Made by a program: the position numbers and the translations under genes | NCBI GenBank assembly: GCA_023974075.1 | Contig: CM043792.1 | Location: 13,001,456 to 13,065,455 of the forward strand | Direction: 5' to 3' | Length of the DNA: 64,000 nucleotides | Source of the DNA: Chaenocephalus aceratus | Lineage: Eukaryota; Chordata; Actinopteri; Perciformes; Channichthyidae | Notes under the pieces: model-generated | What the model was told of the DNA's origin: nothing | Database searches by the model: none | The model's input: the letters and a program-made list of their open reading frames with translations, nothing else | Shown here: piece after piece, positions 60,186-64,000 of the stretch | Layout: each line of letters opens with the position of its first letter | Position numbering within the stretch: position 1 is the stretch's first letter

Positions 60186-63100
60186 GAATCCGGCGTGCCT
60201 GGCAGCCATAAAAAAAGGATGCATCGCTTCAAATATTTAAATCAGGTTTCATTTGAAATCAAATGTACTGCAAACTAACATGAAATGCAGGACAGTTCCT
60301 TGATATCATTCCTGTTGACCGAATCCCTTACCAAAATCCAGTTCTGACTTCCACCCTTTTACGAAGAAGCAAGTACCTGTCAAGTTGTCAACAATGATTT
60401 TATTTTAAAAACAGATGTTTAGACTCTCATGGCCTGCAGCTCAGACTGTCTTTCACAAACATAAATGTACAAGATGCACACTGAGACATCCTCCCGGCCA
60501 ACAGAACACACTATGTTCATTGCATGTGCACAGATGCAACTCTAACAACATTACTTTCCCCCAATCTTTGTTTTTAGTCTCAGCTGACATTGTAAGACTT
60601 CAATGTGAAATGCACCTTTAATAAAAAAACTGATTTGTTTTCATTGAAACGACATGGAACAGGCGATTGCTCTGATTTAATCTCTTAGTGTGTGGCAACA
60701 TGTCAATATATGTGTTCACCGGACTGAGTCAGGTGCAAACATTGCATCCTGATGCTGACAATACATAAATGATGCAGGACTCAAAGTCCTGTCAGGTTTT
60801 CGCCCGAGCAATCCAACTGTTAAGCAAAACACTGCGGACCAATGCTAATGTGAAAACTACGGTGAGTGCATGAAAACATCATTAGTCGCTTACAGAAGCA
60901 GGACTCATACGGCTCATGCTTGGTCATACTAAGAGTATTGTTTTCATTATTTAGCTTCATATGTTGCAGTGCAGATGTGAGCTAGTAAAAGAGCTCTTTT
61001 TTACTCTCTTTTTTGTACTGTCTTTAATATAAAGACCGTACAGCTTAAAATATTGAGCAGTCGTGTGCATTTCTAAGACGTGTCCCACTGGGAATAAGGT
61101 TTGAGCTGGTTTAGAGTAATGAACCTTCCTGGGATTACTGCTGTATGCAGGTATTCTCAGCCTGCTGTCAAATAACAAGCAATATGTTAATTTATTCAAC
61201 AAATCAGACCATCTCTCGTCTGCTGGAAACACCAATTTGTGTTTCATACGGCAGAAACCAGCCCTCAAAGACTTTGTTTGCAATCAAGACTGAAGAAGTG
61301 GATCCATATTACCGTAGAGTCCCACACATTGTGCAGGAATACAGCTTGAAGGAAAGGCATAAAGCCTTTTACAAGTAAAAGCAACTGAGAATTTTTAGGG
61401 GGTTTAAAGTTAAATCCTTTTGAACAAAGGACCTTAAATTGTGGTAGAGTAACCTCTGTTCCTGAACATTTTTTGGACACTTTACCTTCATTTCAATCGT
61501 GAAAAAAGGCTTATCATTTCATTGAATAGGAAATTGACAGCATATGACATCACAGCAGTTAGGAAGATGAGGACGCTGTACAGAAAAGACAAAATAACTG
61601 CATGCCATGAAAAGGAAGACAGAACAGCTGGGTTTTATGATCACAAACTCTACTACCTGTGATATAGAAATATATGGAATACATTATATGCATAGTCTAG
61701 CAGGCTAAATAATCTGCAGTTGTTTGAGAGATATGCAAACAAAATATACAACGAAGAGAATCTGTCCCTTGATTTAGACCAGATTCATTTGGAGGAAGCC
61801 AGTCTGCAGTGGACTGAATATAGCTAACCTGAGCGGGTGTCCAAAGGTATTTACAGTGTTGTGACTTGAATTCAATGGAAGCCTTAAATGCCGGAGGCCA
61901 TGCACAGACAAACTAAAACATTTTGAAAACCATTTCAGCTCCTGAAAAATAAAGCACCCCTCACACTTTCAAATGTGATATATTTTCTGACCTACTTTTT
62001 GAAAATAGCAAAGCTTGACGTCTGGGGAAGGACAATGGTATTGTCAGAGAAAAAATGCCTTTTGTATGCATATATTTCACCCTGTAGGGAGTGATATATA
62101 ATTATAAATAATAGCACTCCAATATCATGACCAGAAATGAATATCCATCCATGTGGCACCACAGTTGAACCAACACACCCCAAGCAGGACACAAGGCCAA
62201 CATTTCACCTTTCTATTTTAGCACTGACTCACCGGCAGCAGCTTCTAATTTTAAGTCTTTGATTTGGCAGAGAATCAAACCCCATGAATCCTCCCACAGA
62301 TATCCATTTCCTGCTGTTTGGTCCTGCATATTTGTGTCGTCATAGTTAATAATATATCTCAAAATGGCTCATGCAGGAATGATACCATGTTAACCTCTTA
62401 GCGTGTAGCAACGGTTCACAACGAGGACGCCCTCTCATGCCGTGTTAACCTCGGAATATGGAAGATTGATGAGTAATATGGTTTGCTTTAATCTGCATGG
62501 ACCATGTCAGTGTTTGATTAACTGTGAAACACTGACATGATCGTGTTGGCAGGAGAGCTAAAAAAGCAGCATAAAAAGGTTTCCAGGTCTTTCAAGGGGT
62601 TAACATGTGTCTTCAACACAGAAGGAAACACTTCACTGCTCATAGGGTTCAACAGGAAATAAAAGATGAGGATAAACTCATAAAGAAGAAAAATAAGCCA
62701 CGTTGAAATAAATGTTTGTGTATATAGTGCTAAATATTGTCAACCAGAAATGGTCTTTGTGTTTTTCAACTATTTCTAACAGTCCCTTTTGTATGCATGT
62801 ATGGGAATTATTTATGTGGATTTTTTATTATAACTTGCTTGCCTTAACCTGTTAAACCCCAAGTCTGTTTTTCAGGTCTAAGGTTCGAAAATGACACGCC
62901 CAGAACAAATGACTATTATCTACACTTCTAAAAGGAGTAAATTAATTAAAAAAAAATCTCAAAGCAATGATACACCTGTGAGTTGGATGTAGAAAAGTCA
63001 AAATCAATATAGATGTTTTTATTTTAAAGTCAATTCAGATTGAACATAGTAAAAAAATGTAAATGATAGTGTCCGTCCAAAAAGAAACCATTACTTATAG

Positions 63101-64000
63101 TGAAACCACCCTTGAATGATGGGATAGTAGACAAAAAGCTTTAGGAATCCAAAGTATAACATATAATAAGTACCCTGTATCAAGATTGATGCAAAACAAT
63201 ATTAATAATAATAATACCATGTAATGGTCTACTGTGGACAATACCCGCAGGAGCAAGTTCAGGTGAAGTGTCTTGCCCAAGGACACAACGGCTTTACAGA
63301 CGCAGCGGCGGGTTTCACCCCCTTGATCTGATAATCATTGCACAGCGCACTGCGCCACACCGGCCATCTTCACACCTCGAAGTCATCGAGGCGCTTTTAC
63401 AAGTACACATTAATATCATACATGTACTGTGGACAATACCCACACATTTGGGTGAAGTGTCTTGGTTCCTGACAAAAAATGACAGTTGAATTTTAATAGA
63501 AGTTTAGAAAAAAAAAACACTTCTGGGGTCATTTAGGTGTATTTGACATATCTCTGGAACTTATCGCTCGATCTTGGTGATTGACACCACTTTTGAACCG
63601 TTAGAGCCAATAGAATCGAGGGCAAGTTCCTACATCAATCTAAACATTACCATTGGTGAATGAGAGTGATGCGCAGCCAGCATGCTGTTGTGGAGCAGAA
63701 TCTCTGCTCCGCGCCGATCCTATATGAGTTTGTCTTAAAAGAAGGAAAACCCAAAACAACCAGGATAGGGGTTAAACAATAATCTGTTTTAATGATAAAA
63801 GGTAAGAATACAATACACATTTCAAAGGGGTAGGCCCACTCCTGCTCTGGTCCAAATGCCGGGAGAACATCATCATCTTGACGGCAGGAGGAAGAGAGAG
63901 CGAACCAAAGACAGAACAGGCTTACATACTAAAACAGGACAGGAGGAGCTGGGTCAGATGCTCCTCCTTTCAGGTCATCTCATTGGGAGAAGCAAAACGC
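60186..64000. other. Non-coding DNA with minor repeats
   Basis: No gene recognised. At 63230-63300 and again at 63420-63465 occurs CTGTGGACAATACCC followed by GTGAAGTGTCTTG, part of a repeat very common in fish genomes. Several short open frames lack homology or splice support. Confidence 0.5.

Noticed and set aside
63640..64000. Possible LTR-like sequence at the right window edge
   Set aside because: Some text resembles antisense LTRs of fish retrotransposons, but no ends or duplication can be seen before the window stops.

Overview
The window looks like teleost fish nuclear DNA. It is AT-rich, with long dinucleotide microsatellites and spliced genes. The only host gene recognised is the last coding exon of a heparan sulfate 3-O-sulfotransferase, most like HS3ST4. 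Most other recognisable sequence is transposable elements, many nested. The TE families (Kolobok-like, hAT, chromodomain Ty3/Gypsy, DIRS, L2-type LINE, MITEs) are those common in ray-finned fish.

Layout. 291-4103 is a TTAA-flanked, Kolobok-like DNA transposon with perfect 15-bp inverted ends. It holds a spliced THAP-domain transposase gene (plus strand) that lacks its catalytic core, and, tail to tail, a minus-strand spliced gene for a protein resembling the cysteine-rich C-terminal (ballast) domain of the P2X7 receptor. 7059-7713 is the HS3ST exon; everything to its left is probably its intron. 7714-17340 is non-coding, with microsatellites and two copies of a TTAA-flanked MITE. 17519-20885 is a foldback MITE carrying a 2.9-kb element (A) with long inverted arms.

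21472-29130 is a hAT element (8-bp TSD) containing a complete but disabled minus-strand chromodomain Ty3/Gypsy element (22128-28755). Its integrase is in turn split by a second hAT-type element (23724-24827). 29639-38797 is a long-arm element (B) interrupted by an L2-like LINE 3' end and by DIRS copy 1 (32539-38170). 39215-43010 holds microsatellites, a hAT-like MITE, an L2-clade LINE and A-rich repeats. 43284-44743 is a solo LTR carrying a MITE. 44749-50773 is mostly featureless. 50774-55960 is DIRS copy 2, abutting another long-arm element (C, 55961-60094) that carries a hAT/ZBED derivative and a THAP exon. 60095-64000 holds only short repeats.

Two systems deserve attention. First, the Kolobok-like element carries a P2X7-ballast-like gene inside its termini. 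Second, the two DIRS copies share an unusual architecture: both lack a recognisable reverse-transcriptase core, yet keep a tyrosine recombinase with its R-H-R-Y residues, paired internal complementary regions and GTT at both boundaries. In copy 2 the recombinase lies in a 918-codon open frame that runs through the RNase H remnant in a different frame and contains an in-frame 45-bp coding minisatellite. All homology calls come from reading motifs by eye; no database search was run.
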